Origin: Bacteroidota bacterium
GTDB lineage: Bacteria; Bacteroidota; Bacteroidia; Cytophagales; Cytophagaceae
Direction of reading: 5' to 3'
NCBI GenBank assembly: GCA_023428135.1
Contig: JAEYZG010000068.1
Coordinates: forward strand, 1-9,708
DNA: 9,708 nucleotides
Part shown: positions 1 through 7,034 of the stretch, piece by piece
How the letters are laid out: every line of letters starts with the position of its first letter
Position numbering within the stretch: position 1 is the first letter of the stretch
The notes under the pieces: generated by a model
Told to the model about the DNA's origin: nothing
The model's database searches: none
The model's input: only the letters and a program-made list of their open reading frames with translations
Translations under genes and position numbers: made by a program

Positions 1-928
1 CGTAGATGGTTCTACACTTCAGCTACCAAAACATTCAACAATTGAAGCGGAATTCGGAGTACACATGTTTGGGCCGAAAGCAGACAGTCCCAAATCACTT
101 GCCAGAATATCCTATTTGTATGATGTACTAAACGGTCTGGTGCTGGACTCTCGGATAGGTAGTTTCTCTACATCAGAAACTGATATGGCCTGGGAGCATC
201 TTGAACATGTGAGCAAAAACGATGTGATTCTTTTTGACAGATATTACCCAAGCTATCAGCTGATATTCACATTAAAGTTTATGGGGGTAAACTTTTGCTT
301 CAGGATGAAGAGTGATTGGTGGACAGTTGTCAGAGAATTTACTTCCGGAAAAAGTAATGACGAAATTGTTAGTCTTAAGCTACCATCAAAATATATGAAG
401 TGGGCAGAGGAAAACGGCATACCTAAGACTGTTCGTGTCCGGTTAATCAGAAAAAAAAATAAAAACGGAGAAGTTGAAGTTTTTTGCACCTCGCTGTTGA
501 ATGAAGAAAAGTATAAAAGAACAGAAGTATTGAAGCTCTACAAGGAAAGATGGAATATTGAAGAGGGATATAAATTGATAAAGAGCAGACTGGAGGTTGA
601 AGATTTTTCAGGCACTCGATCTATAGTTGTCAAACAGGACTTTTACATAAAAACATTACTTCTGACCATAAACGCCATAATGTGTCAGAAGATAAACCCC
701 TCAAAATACAAATCTTCTGGAAGGGTTATCAATATGAATAAAACATTGGGACTGAGTACAACTAAGAAACTATTTTCAAAAATAGCACTAGGCTGGAACA
801 CTGGCATGATTGTTAGTTTTTATACCAAGACAATGATGGGTAAATTCAATTACTCAAGAAAAGGTCAGAAATGGTCAAGAAATAAAAAGTGCCATAGTAA
901 GTATAACATGAATTACAAAACTGCTTAA
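1..928 (+). mobile_element. Insertion sequence of the IS4 family, right part only
   Basis: The transposase gene at the left edge marks an insertion sequence entering from outside the window. The right terminal inverted repeat must lie a little after the stop codon at 926-928, but the left end is not available for comparison. I therefore cannot place the boundary or a target-site duplication; the given end is only the end of the coding sequence. Confidence 0.7.
2..928 (+). CDS. IS4-family transposase, 5'-truncated by window edge
   Basis: This is a DDE transposase that cuts and moves its own insertion sequence. The frame is open from base 2, well upstream of the first visible ATG at 65, so the true start lies before the window and 308 residues are visible; full IS4 transposases usually have roughly 400 or more. 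The first catalytic Asp sits in the motif VDGSTLQLP (bases 5-7) and the second in ILFDRYYP (bases 236-238). The catalytic Glu (bases 560-562) lies in the IS4 signature Y-2-R-3-E-6-K, seen exactly as YKERWNIEEGYKLIK. All three acidic residues are intact and no frameshift is visible, so the enzyme could be active if its missing N-terminus is intact. The C-terminus is basic. It is not co-oriented in any operon; about 400 bp of non-coding DNA follows. Family assignment is secure; the exact IS name is not determinable. Confidence 0.93.
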   Translation, partial: VDGSTLQLPKHSTIEAEFGVHMFGPKADSPKSLARISYLYDVLNGLVLDSRIGSFSTSETDMAWEHLEHVSKNDVILFDRYYPSYQLIFTLKFMGVNFCFRMKSDWWTVVREFTSGKSNDEIVSLKLPSKYMKWAEENGIPKTVRVRLIRKKNKNGEVEVFCTSLLNEEKYKRTEVLKLYKERWNIEEGYKLIKSRLEVEDFSGTRSIVVKQDFYIKTLLLTINAIMCQKINPSKYKSSGRVINMNKTLGLSTTKKLFSKIALGWNTGMIVSFYTKTMMGKFNYSRKGQKWSRNKKCHSKYNMNYKTA

Positions 929-1324
929 CTTAATGGCATTAAATCATAATTAATTTTTATACTGATATTAGAGAGTCCTCATTTTTCCAGACATCTGCTA
1001 GTACATCTTTAAATTTAATAAAAAATTAAGAACAATTTATCTCCCACAAAACAAACAAAATTACATTCCCTGACTTTACCTAAAACAATTGTTTATTGCT
1101 CCATTTACTGAAGATAAAAAATAAAGTTAGGTAATAACAAAGGCTTTTAAGATATAGTCCACAATTATATCTCAGATCCTCCTCCCAAAAGTATCTGCAG
1201 CTGAATATTGAAAAGATATTCTTACTTCTTGATTTTTTAGAATCCTTACATTCGTATCTTTAAAGAATATTTGGAAAATTTTTTTTTACAATTATCAATA
1301 CCTTCTATCTTTTAAATTAAAACC
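929..1324. other. AT-rich intergenic region between the transposase and the secreted protein
   Basis: No open frame of convincing length is present. The stretch should contain the right end of the insertion sequence, which I could not locate. It includes a 12-bp palindrome at 1083-1094 (AAACAATTGTTT) nested between the 8-bp arms TTACCTAA (1076-1083) and TTAGGTAA (1127-1134). The last 80 bases carry candidate promoter boxes for the downstream gene. Confidence 0.6.
1283..1313 (+). promoter_or_regulatory. Candidate Bacteroidota-type promoter for the 1067-residue secreted protein
   Basis: TATCTTTT at 1306-1313 matches the Bacteroidota -7 consensus TAnnTTTG at five of six defined positions. It lies exactly 19 bp after a TTTT (1283-1286) that could serve as a -33 box, though within a T-run this is weak. 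A second candidate, TATCTTTA, lies at 1255-1262. Transcription from the first would begin at about 1320. Confidence 0.35.
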
Positions 1325-4300
1325 ATGAATATATATAGTATTGTCTTTCTTTTCTTTACTTTTTTATTATCATTCTTAAAAACCCCCATTTCATCTTTAA
1401 TGAAAAGTATTTTACAAAATTTAAAACAAAGACTTCTATTTATAATTAAAAAAGCACACCCGGAAAAAAAACTGATTCTTATAGCATTAGCCATTTCTTG
1501 TAATTTTTCTATGGCCCAAAATGTAGAGTGGGCAGTACCATTTTATAGTCCCTTTTCAAGAAAGGTATTGGTGGATAAGACAGGAAATATTTTTGTTCAT
1601 GGAGATCTCAATGACACATTAAATATTAATGGAACTGTATTAATTCCTCAAAAAGATAATTCTGAATCTTATCTGGCAAAATTCAATAAGGAAGGGAAAT
1701 TATTGAATGTAGTTGAGTTCAGAGGAAGTAATGTAAGTATAAAAAACATGGAATTTGATCCTGACGACAACATTTTACTTGCAGGAACATACAGAGAATC
1801 AACATCTTTTAAAGATCATCTACTTTACACAAAGACTTCAACATCTGATGAATTATTTGTAATAAAACTTTCAAATACATTAGAATTAATATTTAGCGGG
1901 AAATACAGCAATGGTAATCATACTACGCTGCCCTATCATATTATGAGCAGTGAATCCGGCGGAATTTTGATATATGGAAGAGAATACTGGACCGTTAATC
2001 ATTCACCTTATAATTACGGAGTTTCAGGCTTTAATAATTTTTTAAGATTCAGAGCCGACGGCCAATTGGATTATATGAAAGTAGTAACAGACACAGCATC
2101 TGGTCATCTAATCCCTTCTTTAATTCAAAACAACAGTGAAATTATAGTAGCTGAACCTTCTTCGCTGAATGTATATGACATCTCCTTTACACTGAAAAGA
2201 ACTTTAGGAACTATTAAGCATCCCTTATTAACATTCCTGGATGGAGTTAATAAAACATTTAGAATGGACAGTGAAGGGAATTATATTTTTATAGCTCAAT
2301 ACACATCCTTTGATCAAAATGACCAACCAACCCTTGTCGATGGGAAAACCGTATCATCACGAAATGATGGTCCTGATGGAATGATCATAAAATATGACAA
2401 GGATCTAAATTTATTATGGTATAGGACCTTTGGCGGAATTAATTATGATCGTTTAAGTGATATTATAATTGACCAGGATGATAATATTTTCATTTCTGGC
2501 AATTTTACCAATGAAATCTATTTTGATTATACACTTTTGAAGGGTAACTACAATAATGCTTTCATAGCTAAGTACAATAAAAATGGAACATTCCAGTGGG
2601 TTAAAGCTATTGGAGAAACCTTCGGCAGTATAATTTCTCTGGCAAGCGGATACAATGGGGAAATTAATTTCTCAGGCTACATGGACAATGAAGTAAAGTT
2701 AGGTAAAGAAGTATTTAAAAAGAATAAATATACCAGTATTGGATATTTAGCTAAGCTTAAAGATTTTAAACCGTCCCTGATTCGTGGAAATATTTATCAG
2801 GATAAGAATCTTAATTGTACAAAAGAAGATGAAGAAAAAGATATTAAAGACATTATAATAATGGCAAACCATGGTCTTCATTATTCTAAAACTGATACAT
2901 CGGGGAATTATGTACTAAGAGTGGATACAGGTGAATATGAAATTGCTGTAACAAAATCTCCTGTCGATTATAAACTTTTCAAAGAGACTTGTCTTCCATT
3001 ATCATATAAAGTCCATATTCATAATGAAAATACAGATACTTCAGGATTTAATTTTGCATTACATCCGAATGATTGTGCTTTTCTGGAAGTGGATTTTGCT
3101 TCTTCAAGAATGAGAAGATGCTTCAAAGGATTGTCTGTTGTAAGCTTTCATAACAGAGGAGCACAAAAAGCCGAAAATGTAGTTCTGGAGGTCACATATC
3201 CCGATTATGTTACACCATTACAATCAGAAGTTATATGGAGTAAAAAGGAAGGAAATTTAATCACCTACTCCTTAGGAGACCTCTTACCCGGAGAACATGG
3301 AGAAATAAAAATCATCGACTCCATATTATGCGGAAACGAAGAAATCAGAGGACTTACGCAATGTGTAAAAGTCAAAATATCGCCTGCACCAACTTGTGAT
3401 ATCGAAAATCCAGCTTGGGACAAAGCCGATTTAACAGTCCATACAACTTGCAATGAAAACAAGGAAGTAAGGGTTGTAATTAAAAATATAGGAACAGGAA
3501 ATATGAATGACAGCACAGAGGTACGCTTGTTCTTCAATGGGAATTTAGGATATACGAGAAGACTACTTTTAACGACAGGGGATTCAACAATAATAATGCT
3601 CAACTCTATGGGGGAAACGATCAGAGCCGAAGTTGATCAAGTTCCATTTCATCCATATACTAAAATCATATCTTCAACGAATGAAGGCTGTTCACCATAT
3701 CCTTACATATACAAAGGATATTATAACAAACTTGCGGAATATAACATCCCTTCATCTGTAACTTTTTGTTTGCCGATAACAGATAGTTATGATCCAAATG
3801 ATAAAACAGGCTTTCCCAATGGGACAGGATATGATCATGCTATACTTTCAGGCTCAACAATTGATTACATAATACGCTTTCAGAATACTGGAACAGATAC
3901 AGCATATAATGTAGTGCTTGTAGATACATTAAATCCTTTTTTCGATATAAGTACCTTGAATATTGGAGTTGCTAGTCACCCTTTTGAGTGGGAATTAAGT
4001 GGCAAAAACAAAGCTGTTCTGAAGTTTTCTTTTAAAAACATCAACCTGCCTGATATTTCTAAAAATGAATTAAAAAGTAATGGATTTGTGAAATATTCAA
4101 TAGCCTTAAAAAAGGATCTTATGCAAAATGAAAAAGTACATAATGAAGCCTTTATATATTTTGATTACAACTCTCCAATAAAAACCAATAAATTTTATCA
4201 TACGGTAATTTCTGAGTATCCGCTTTATCCTTTTTATGGTGAAAAAATTATTCAGAGTACTTATAAAAAAGAAATCTTAGCTGATATCAAATTGACTCCT

Positions 4301-4528
4301 AATCCATTTTCTTCAGAAATTAAACTAATCAACCATTCTTCCAATTTAAACGGAGAATTAACCTTAAGGCTATTTGACTCTGTTGGGAAATTACTACACA
4401 AACAACAAATAATAAATAAGGAAGAACTTATTTATACTGGAGAAGGATACAGTGGAATTATTTATTATGAGTTAATGAATAACACTGAAATTATAGAAAG
4501 AGGAAAGCTACTCAAAATTAAACAATAG
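1325..4528 (+). CDS. Large secreted multidomain protein with T9SS type A sorting domain
   Basis: This is a predicted exported, cell-surface or extracellular protein; no enzymatic domain is recognisable. Residues 48-64 form a signal peptide (KKLILIALAISC, likely cleavage after SMA, before QNVEW). Residues 65-480 contain repeated blades such as NIFVHG, NILLAG, YIFIAQ and NIFISGNF, typical of SBBP-like beta-propellers. Residues 485-580 (IRGNIYQDKNLNC, TDTSGNYVLRVDTGEYEIAV) look like an SdrD/Cna-B module. Residues 583-815 resemble DUF11 and CARDB Ig folds (VVIKNIGTGN). Residues 820-962 carry YDPNDK and IIRFQNTGTDTAYNVVLVDTL, a conserved-repeat domain common in Bacteroidota surface proteins. Residues 985-1067 (LTPNPF to KLLKIKQ) form the T9SS tail removed on export. 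The start is uncertain: ATG 1325 follows an A-rich leader but adds an extra hydrophobic stretch; ATG 1400 (residue 26) gives a simpler signal peptide. The role may be adhesion or surface display (inference). Confidence 0.88.
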   Translation: MNIYSIVFLFFTFLLSFLKTPISSLMKSILQNLKQRLLFIIKKAHPEKKLILIALAISCNFSMAQNVEWAVPFYSPFSRKVLVDKTGNIFVHGDLNDTLNINGTVLIPQKDNSESYLAKFNKEGKLLNVVEFRGSNVSIKNMEFDPDDNILLAGTYRESTSFKDHLLYTKTSTSDELFVIKLSNTLELIFSGKYSNGNHTTLPYHIMSSESGGILIYGREYWTVNHSPYNYGVSGFNNFLRFRADGQLDYMKVVTDTASGHLIPSLIQNNSEIIVAEPSSLNVYDISFTLKRTLGTIKHPLLTFLDGVNKTFRMDSEGNYIFIAQYTSFDQNDQPTLVDGKTVSSRNDGPDGMIIKYDKDLNLLWYRTFGGINYDRLSDIIIDQDDNIFISGNFTNEIYFDYTLLKGNYNNAFIAKYNKNGTFQWVKAIGETFGSIISLASGYNGEINFSGYMDNEVKLGKEVFKKNKYTSIGYLAKLKDFKPSLIRGNIYQDKNLNCTKEDEEKDIKDIIIMANHGLHYSKTDTSGNYVLRVDTGEYEIAVTKSPVDYKLFKETCLPLSYKVHIHNENTDTSGFNFALHPNDCAFLEVDFASSRMRRCFKGLSVVSFHNRGAQKAENVVLEVTYPDYVTPLQSEVIWSKKEGNLITYSLGDLLPGEHGEIKIIDSILCGNEEIRGLTQCVKVKISPAPTCDIENPAWDKADLTVHTTCNENKEVRVVIKNIGTGNMNDSTEVRLFFNGNLGYTRRLLLTTGDSTIIMLNSMGETIRAEVDQVPFHPYTKIISSTNEGCSPYPYIYKGYYNKLAEYNIPSSVTFCLPITDSYDPNDKTGFPNGTGYDHAILSGSTIDYIIRFQNTGTDTAYNVVLVDTLNPFFDISTLNIGVASHPFEWELSGKNKAVLKFSFKNINLPDISKNELKSNGFVKYSIALKKDLMQNEKVHNEAFIYFDYNSPIKTNKFYHTVISEYPLYPFYGEKIIQSTYKKEILADIKLTPNPFSSEIKLINHSSNLNGELTLRLFDSVGKLLHKQQIINKEELIYTGEGYSGIIYYELMNNTEIIERGKLLKIKQ

Positions 4529-4539
4529 AATAATTTAAG

Positions 4540-4605
4540 ACGATCCTGCTTATCTTCCTTCCCACAGATACCAGTTTAGACAATACAAAGAATAGGCAGG
4601 ATTGT
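4540..4605 (+). terminator. Long-stem inverted repeat after the secreted-protein gene, possible terminator
   Basis: Bases 4540-4553 (ACGATCCTGCTTAT) pair with 4592-4605 (ATAGGCAGGATTGT) over 14 positions, twelve Watson-Crick and two G-T. The loop is 38 bases. It begins 11 bases after the stop codon at 4528, where a terminator would be expected, but there is no T-tract after it. A second pairing, CCAGTT (4571-4576) with AACTGG (4613-4618), crosses the stem and could form a pseudoknot or alternative fold. Confidence 0.4.
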
Positions 4606-4697
4606 TCGTATGAACTGGGATTTATTTTCAAACCTCTACTCATTTCTTTCTACCAATAGAGTCCCTTTCTTTATTAGATTTAACCAGAAGTAATTAA

Positions 4698-4705
4698 TAG
4701 TTTTG
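4698..4705 (+). promoter_or_regulatory. Candidate -7 promoter box for the 206-residue protein
   Basis: TAGTTTTG is a full match to the Bacteroidota -7 consensus TAnnTTTG and lies 55 bases before the ATG at 4761. No TTTG-like -33 box occurs at the usual 19-bp spacing, which lowers confidence. Confidence 0.35.
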
Positions 4706-4760
4706 TCTGAAAGATTAGAAAGGAGACTGTGGAGAAGACAAGAAACATAACAATAGATTT

Positions 4761-5381
4761 ATGAGCAATCTAAAAAAGCAAAACATCACTTTTGATAATA
4801 TTGAACAATATAGTGTTCCATTAGAAGAGCATCCGTTAAAATGGATGTTTGAAGATAGTGAAAAGAGAACTATTTCAGAAGAGCATAAAGACCAAATATT
4901 TGCCCTTACACTTGAAGCGGCCCAATTATTATGGAACATGGAAGCTCTATTCAAGATTTTTGGAAAGGATTTTTTTGAAAAGAAATACTTTAAAGCCAAT
5001 GAAGAATTCATTTCCTCTGGCAAATCTGACAAGGAATTAAAAAAAAGGTTATTTAATCTCGGCATTCCTTATTCTCATAAAGTCTTTGTATCAATACAAC
5101 CGCAGTGGGGTTTTGTAATGACATGGAAAATAGTCATTAAAAACTTTGACGCATTATTCTTAGGAAATAATCAGACTATTTGGGATAAGACATTAAACTG
5201 GGGCCTGGCATATGATCACAATGATGTTTTTTATTTTGGTAAAAATAGAATTCACGATTCTAATATTGAAGCGGAAAGAATAGCAAATAATAAAAAAATT
5301 GTAAAAGCTATTATAGAAGAAATTGAAAAAAATAAAAATACTCCACGAGAAAAGTTTTTCCAAAATCCTTATTTTAAATAG
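4761..5381 (+). CDS. Hypothetical protein of 206 residues, cytoplasmic
   Basis: I do not recognise this protein with confidence. It has no signal peptide, lipobox or membrane segment, so it should be cytoplasmic. Visible features are an N-terminal segment LKWMFEDSEKRTISEEH, a likely helix FALTLEAAQLLWNM, a region of aromatic-rich strands (VFVSIQPQWGFVMTWKIVIKNF, given here as positions 112-133) and a basic, coiled-coil-like helix near residues 172-192 (IEAERIANNKKIVKAIIEEI). The order 'KW-F-DS, acidic loop, A--LW, then T-W aromatic strand' faintly resembles what I remember of DUF2947, but this is a weak impression. The ATG at 4761 follows an A-rich leader typical of Bacteroidota starts, and coding in this frame is supported by balanced composition and a single uninterrupted frame. 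The gene stands alone, with 232 bp before it and 315 bp after it. Confidence 0.75.
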   Translation: MSNLKKQNITFDNIEQYSVPLEEHPLKWMFEDSEKRTISEEHKDQIFALTLEAAQLLWNMEALFKIFGKDFFEKKYFKANEEFISSGKSDKELKKRLFNLGIPYSHKVFVSIQPQWGFVMTWKIVIKNFDALFLGNNQTIWDKTLNWGLAYDHNDVFYFGKNRIHDSNIEAERIANNKKIVKAIIEEIEKNKNTPREKFFQNPYFK

Positions 5382-5696
5382 AACTACTCCTTTCTGGAAG
5401 CGGGCAACAAAAACAAGAGTAACGGGTAGCTGTTTTTTCAATGGCACTAATAATACTATTACTGGTCCAATAGAAGGCTGGCTTATTGGGATAAAAATGA
5501 TTAACACATAAACAAGCCTACCTTTTCCCATCCATTAAATCTCTGATCAAAAATATTTCAGAGACAATCCCAGGGACGTGAAGCCAAAGCACTGATAAAC
5601 AAAAAATTCTGGCATTTTTATTGATTAGCAACAAAACATATTTTTTGTATCGTCTTTAGTATATGAAATTTTAATAGAACCACTCAACTGCTAACT
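5382..5696. other. Intergenic region with coding-like relic and small stem-loop
   Basis: No complete gene is visible. In frame with codons beginning at 5383, bases 5383-5508 read without a stop and include TRVTGSCFFNGTNNTITG, which looks protein-like but has no start of its own and no family I can name; it may be a gene relic or a dispersed repeat. A stem-loop with arms TCTCTGA (5540-5546) and TCAGAGA (5558-5564) follows. No good TAnnTTTG promoter was found before the gene at 5697. Confidence 0.4.
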
Positions 5697-6569
5697 ATGA
5701 AAAAAAAACTAATCATTGTACTTTTCCATATTTCATTTTTTCTTCCTGCTCTGTCTTTTGCTCAGGAAAACACCATCAACCGATCTTTTCTGGGTGTGTA
5801 TGGAAACTACCTGGCTCCTATCTTCGGATTTTATAGAGAAAATTATAAAGCAGGTCCGGGCCTTTCCTTTATTTATCTTTCAAAAAAACTTCCTGTATTT
5901 AAACAGCTCCCCTATTCTCTGAGGATCGGAGCTGCAATCGAAGTATCAGAACAGGGTAACCGGTATTTTAAAAGTACGGCTGGCGATAGCCTGAAAAGTA
6001 CGCAGCGTTTCTATAATAACTTTTCCTACCTCTCACTTCTTGGCAGATTTACCTTCGAAAAAAACAGATTACTCAAGCCTTACCTAGAACTTAGCTTTGG
6101 ACTGGGCACCTTTGCATCTCATGAAAGGATATCTAACAACATGCATATTCCTCTTAAGAATAGGTCCAGAGGTGATTATCGGGAATCGATGACTGCTTTC
6201 GGCATATCAGCGGGATATCTGTTACAGGTTACCGAATGGTTTATGGTCGATGCAAAAGTGACTTACTACCAGGGAACGCAAAAAACACCTTTCACCGATC
6301 TTGACCATTTTTCATACTCCGCACCTTTTTATAATCATATCAAAAGAGAGGCTGTACCGTCTTTGATTAGTGCACATCTGGGACTTTTATTCAGAATGCC
6401 ACGCGCTGGTTTTCATGCAAGTCCGTCGTATTCAAATCCTCGTCCTACTAATTCAACACCTAAAACGATTAAAGAAAACAAAAACGGCGAGCTGGCACCT
6501 TCAAAGGAATCCACCCCGCAAAAGCCAAAGGAAACCAAAACGAATTATGGACCAAAGAAGCGCCACTAA
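5697..6569 (+). CDS. Outer-membrane beta-barrel-like protein with polar C-terminal tail
   Basis: This is a predicted outer-membrane protein; its cargo or partner is unknown. Residues 1-22 are a clear signal peptide (KKK, then a hydrophobic core, cleavage after LSFA before QENT). Residues 29-234 alternate polar and aromatic/hydrophobic residues in strand-like blocks: FLGVYGNYLAPIFGFY, GPGLSFIYLS, YSLRIGAAIEV, FSYLSLLGRFTF, KPYLELSFGLGTF, TAFGISAGYLLQ, WFMVDAKVTYYQG and LISAHLGLLFRM, consistent with a barrel of about eight to ten strands of the OmpA/outer-membrane-beta-barrel superfamily type. Residues 235-290 are a low-complexity tail rich in Pro, Lys, Thr and Ser, unusual because barrels normally end at the last strand. 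The start at 5697 is chosen because it directly yields the signal peptide. The gene is somewhat GC-richer than its neighbours and is flanked by long intergenic gaps, so it is probably monocistronic. Confidence 0.8.
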   Translation: MKKKLIIVLFHISFFLPALSFAQENTINRSFLGVYGNYLAPIFGFYRENYKAGPGLSFIYLSKKLPVFKQLPYSLRIGAAIEVSEQGNRYFKSTAGDSLKSTQRFYNNFSYLSLLGRFTFEKNRLLKPYLELSFGLGTFASHERISNNMHIPLKNRSRGDYRESMTAFGISAGYLLQVTEWFMVDAKVTYYQGTQKTPFTDLDHFSYSAPFYNHIKREAVPSLISAHLGLLFRMPRAGFHASPSYSNPRPTNSTPKTIKENKNGELAPSKESTPQKPKETKTNYGPKKRH

Positions 6570-6632
6570 TAACTGGTACCAAGAGGTCGACACCAAACAA
6601 TAGAAAGAAAGAATAAAATCTGCCTAACTGGC

Positions 6633-6662
6633 CAATTCGATTGAATTGCATATCTTTTTTTT
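6633..6662 (+). terminator. Weak intrinsic terminator after the beta-barrel gene
   Basis: CAATTC (6633-6638) and GAATTG (6643-6648) form a six-bp stem with a GATT loop. A run of eight T (6655-6662) follows after six bases. The stem is AT-rich and the T-run is offset, so activity is doubtful, but position 64 bases after the stop codon fits. Confidence 0.35.
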
Positions 6663-6677
6663 GCAACTATCAAACCC

Positions 6678-6746
6678 TTCGCAAAGCTCAGGATGGCAGG
6701 ACAAAAAGATGCACAGCACTATGCTTTGTCATATTGAGCTTGCGAA
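6678..6746. repeat. Imperfect inverted repeat, resembles a dispersed Bacteroidota intergenic repeat
   Basis: TTCGCAAAGCTCA (6678-6690) and TGAGCTTGCGAA (6735-6746) are near-perfect reverse complements, one arm having one extra A. Weaker complementarity continues inward (GGACAAAAAG with CTTTGTCATA) and outward. From general familiarity, GTCAT-n-TGAGCTT-n-CGAA units are frequent between genes in this phylum and often occur as inverted pairs. Whether it is mobile, a terminator or inert is not shown by the sequence. Confidence 0.5.
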
Positions 6747-6850
6747 ATATCTGAGCTTTTAAAAAGAATGACCAATTAGCTCCCTGACAAAAATTAGAAT
6801 CGGGGTGTACAGGATAAAATTATTAACAGAATTAAAATCAAAACCCCATC

Positions 6851-6887
6851 AATCCAATAATCCTCTTAATCCCAATTCAAACAATCC
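6851..6887. repeat. Short AATCC-rich repeat segment
   Basis: AATCC recurs at 6851-6855, 6859-6863, 6868-6872 and 6883-6887 in otherwise AT-rich non-coding DNA. On the other strand this reads as spaced GGATT units, a pattern I associate with dispersed intergenic repeats in Bacteroidota. Assignment is tentative. Confidence 0.35.
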
Positions 6888-6923
6888 AAAGCATATGAAA
6901 TAAACTATATGACTTATCATAGA

Positions 6924-6942
6924 TGTGTGTGTGTGTGTGTGT
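6924..6942. repeat. TG dinucleotide microsatellite, about 9.5 units
   Basis: Nineteen bases of uninterrupted alternating T and G. It is non-coding and lies beyond the terminator of the minus-strand lipoprotein gene, so it is unlikely to control that gene. Such tracts are uncommon in bacteria and can change length by slippage. Confidence 0.9.
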
Positions 6943-6963
6943 AAAATAAGAGCTGCATCTATG

Positions 6964-6991
6964 AAAAAAAATGCCTGTCGAGTGGACAGGC
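6964..6991 (-). terminator. Strong intrinsic terminator of the MORN-repeat lipoprotein gene
   Basis: Read on the minus strand, GCCTGTC, a CACTC loop and GACAGGC form a seven-bp GC-rich hairpin (6973-6991), followed after one A by eight T (6964-6971 complement). It starts 43 bases after the stop codon of the minus-strand gene. This is a textbook Rho-independent terminator. Confidence 0.85.
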
Positions 6992-7000
6992 CGTGAATTA

Positions 7001-7023
7001 GAGAAGCACTATTCATGCTTCTC
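7001..7023 (-). repeat. Eight-bp hairpin between the lipoprotein stop codon and its terminator
   Basis: GAGAAGCA (7001-7008) and TGCTTCTC (7016-7023) are perfect reverse complements with a seven-base loop. It lies just after the minus-strand stop codon at 7035 and may stabilise the mRNA 3' end together with the adjacent terminator. Confidence 0.5.
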
Positions 7024-7034
7024 AATAAATGCAA

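Larger units (their letters stand above)
6570..7034. other. Convergent intergenic region rich in repeats and terminators
   Basis: No gene is supported here. It separates the plus-strand barrel gene from the minus-strand lipoprotein gene. In order it holds a weak terminator hairpin, an imperfect long inverted repeat, an AATCC-rich segment, a TG microsatellite and two hairpins belonging to the minus-strand gene end; each is listed separately. Confidence 0.75.

Noticed and set aside
1076..1134. Inverted repeat TTACCTAA/TTAGGTAA as the right end of the insertion sequence
   Set aside because: Eight-base arms in AT-rich DNA are expected by chance, and an IS end cannot be verified without the left end.
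3265..3603. Minus-strand ORF of 112 codons inside the T9SS protein gene
   Set aside because: Its composition is that of an antisense shadow and the plus frame contains well-defined domains over the same bases.
4715..5065. Minus-strand ORF of 116 codons and plus-strand ORF 4849-5040 over the 206-residue gene
   Set aside because: Both overlap the longer frame, have Ser/Leu/Phe-rich or Lys-rich shadow composition and lack plausible initiation signals.
5193..5531. Minus-strand ORF of 112 codons spanning the end of the 206-residue gene
   Set aside because: Its second half is a run of Phe, Ile and Asn antisense to the Lys/Glu-rich coding end; no domain is recognisable.
5640..5665. Promoter for the beta-barrel gene near TTTTTTGTATCG
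   Set aside because: The stretch resembles a Bacteroidota promoter but no position fits TAnnTTTG with acceptable mismatches and spacing.
6849..7034. Minus-strand ORF of 61 codons reading through the TG tract
   Set aside because: It passes through the terminator hairpins and encodes HTHTHT from the microsatellite; no sign of a real gene.
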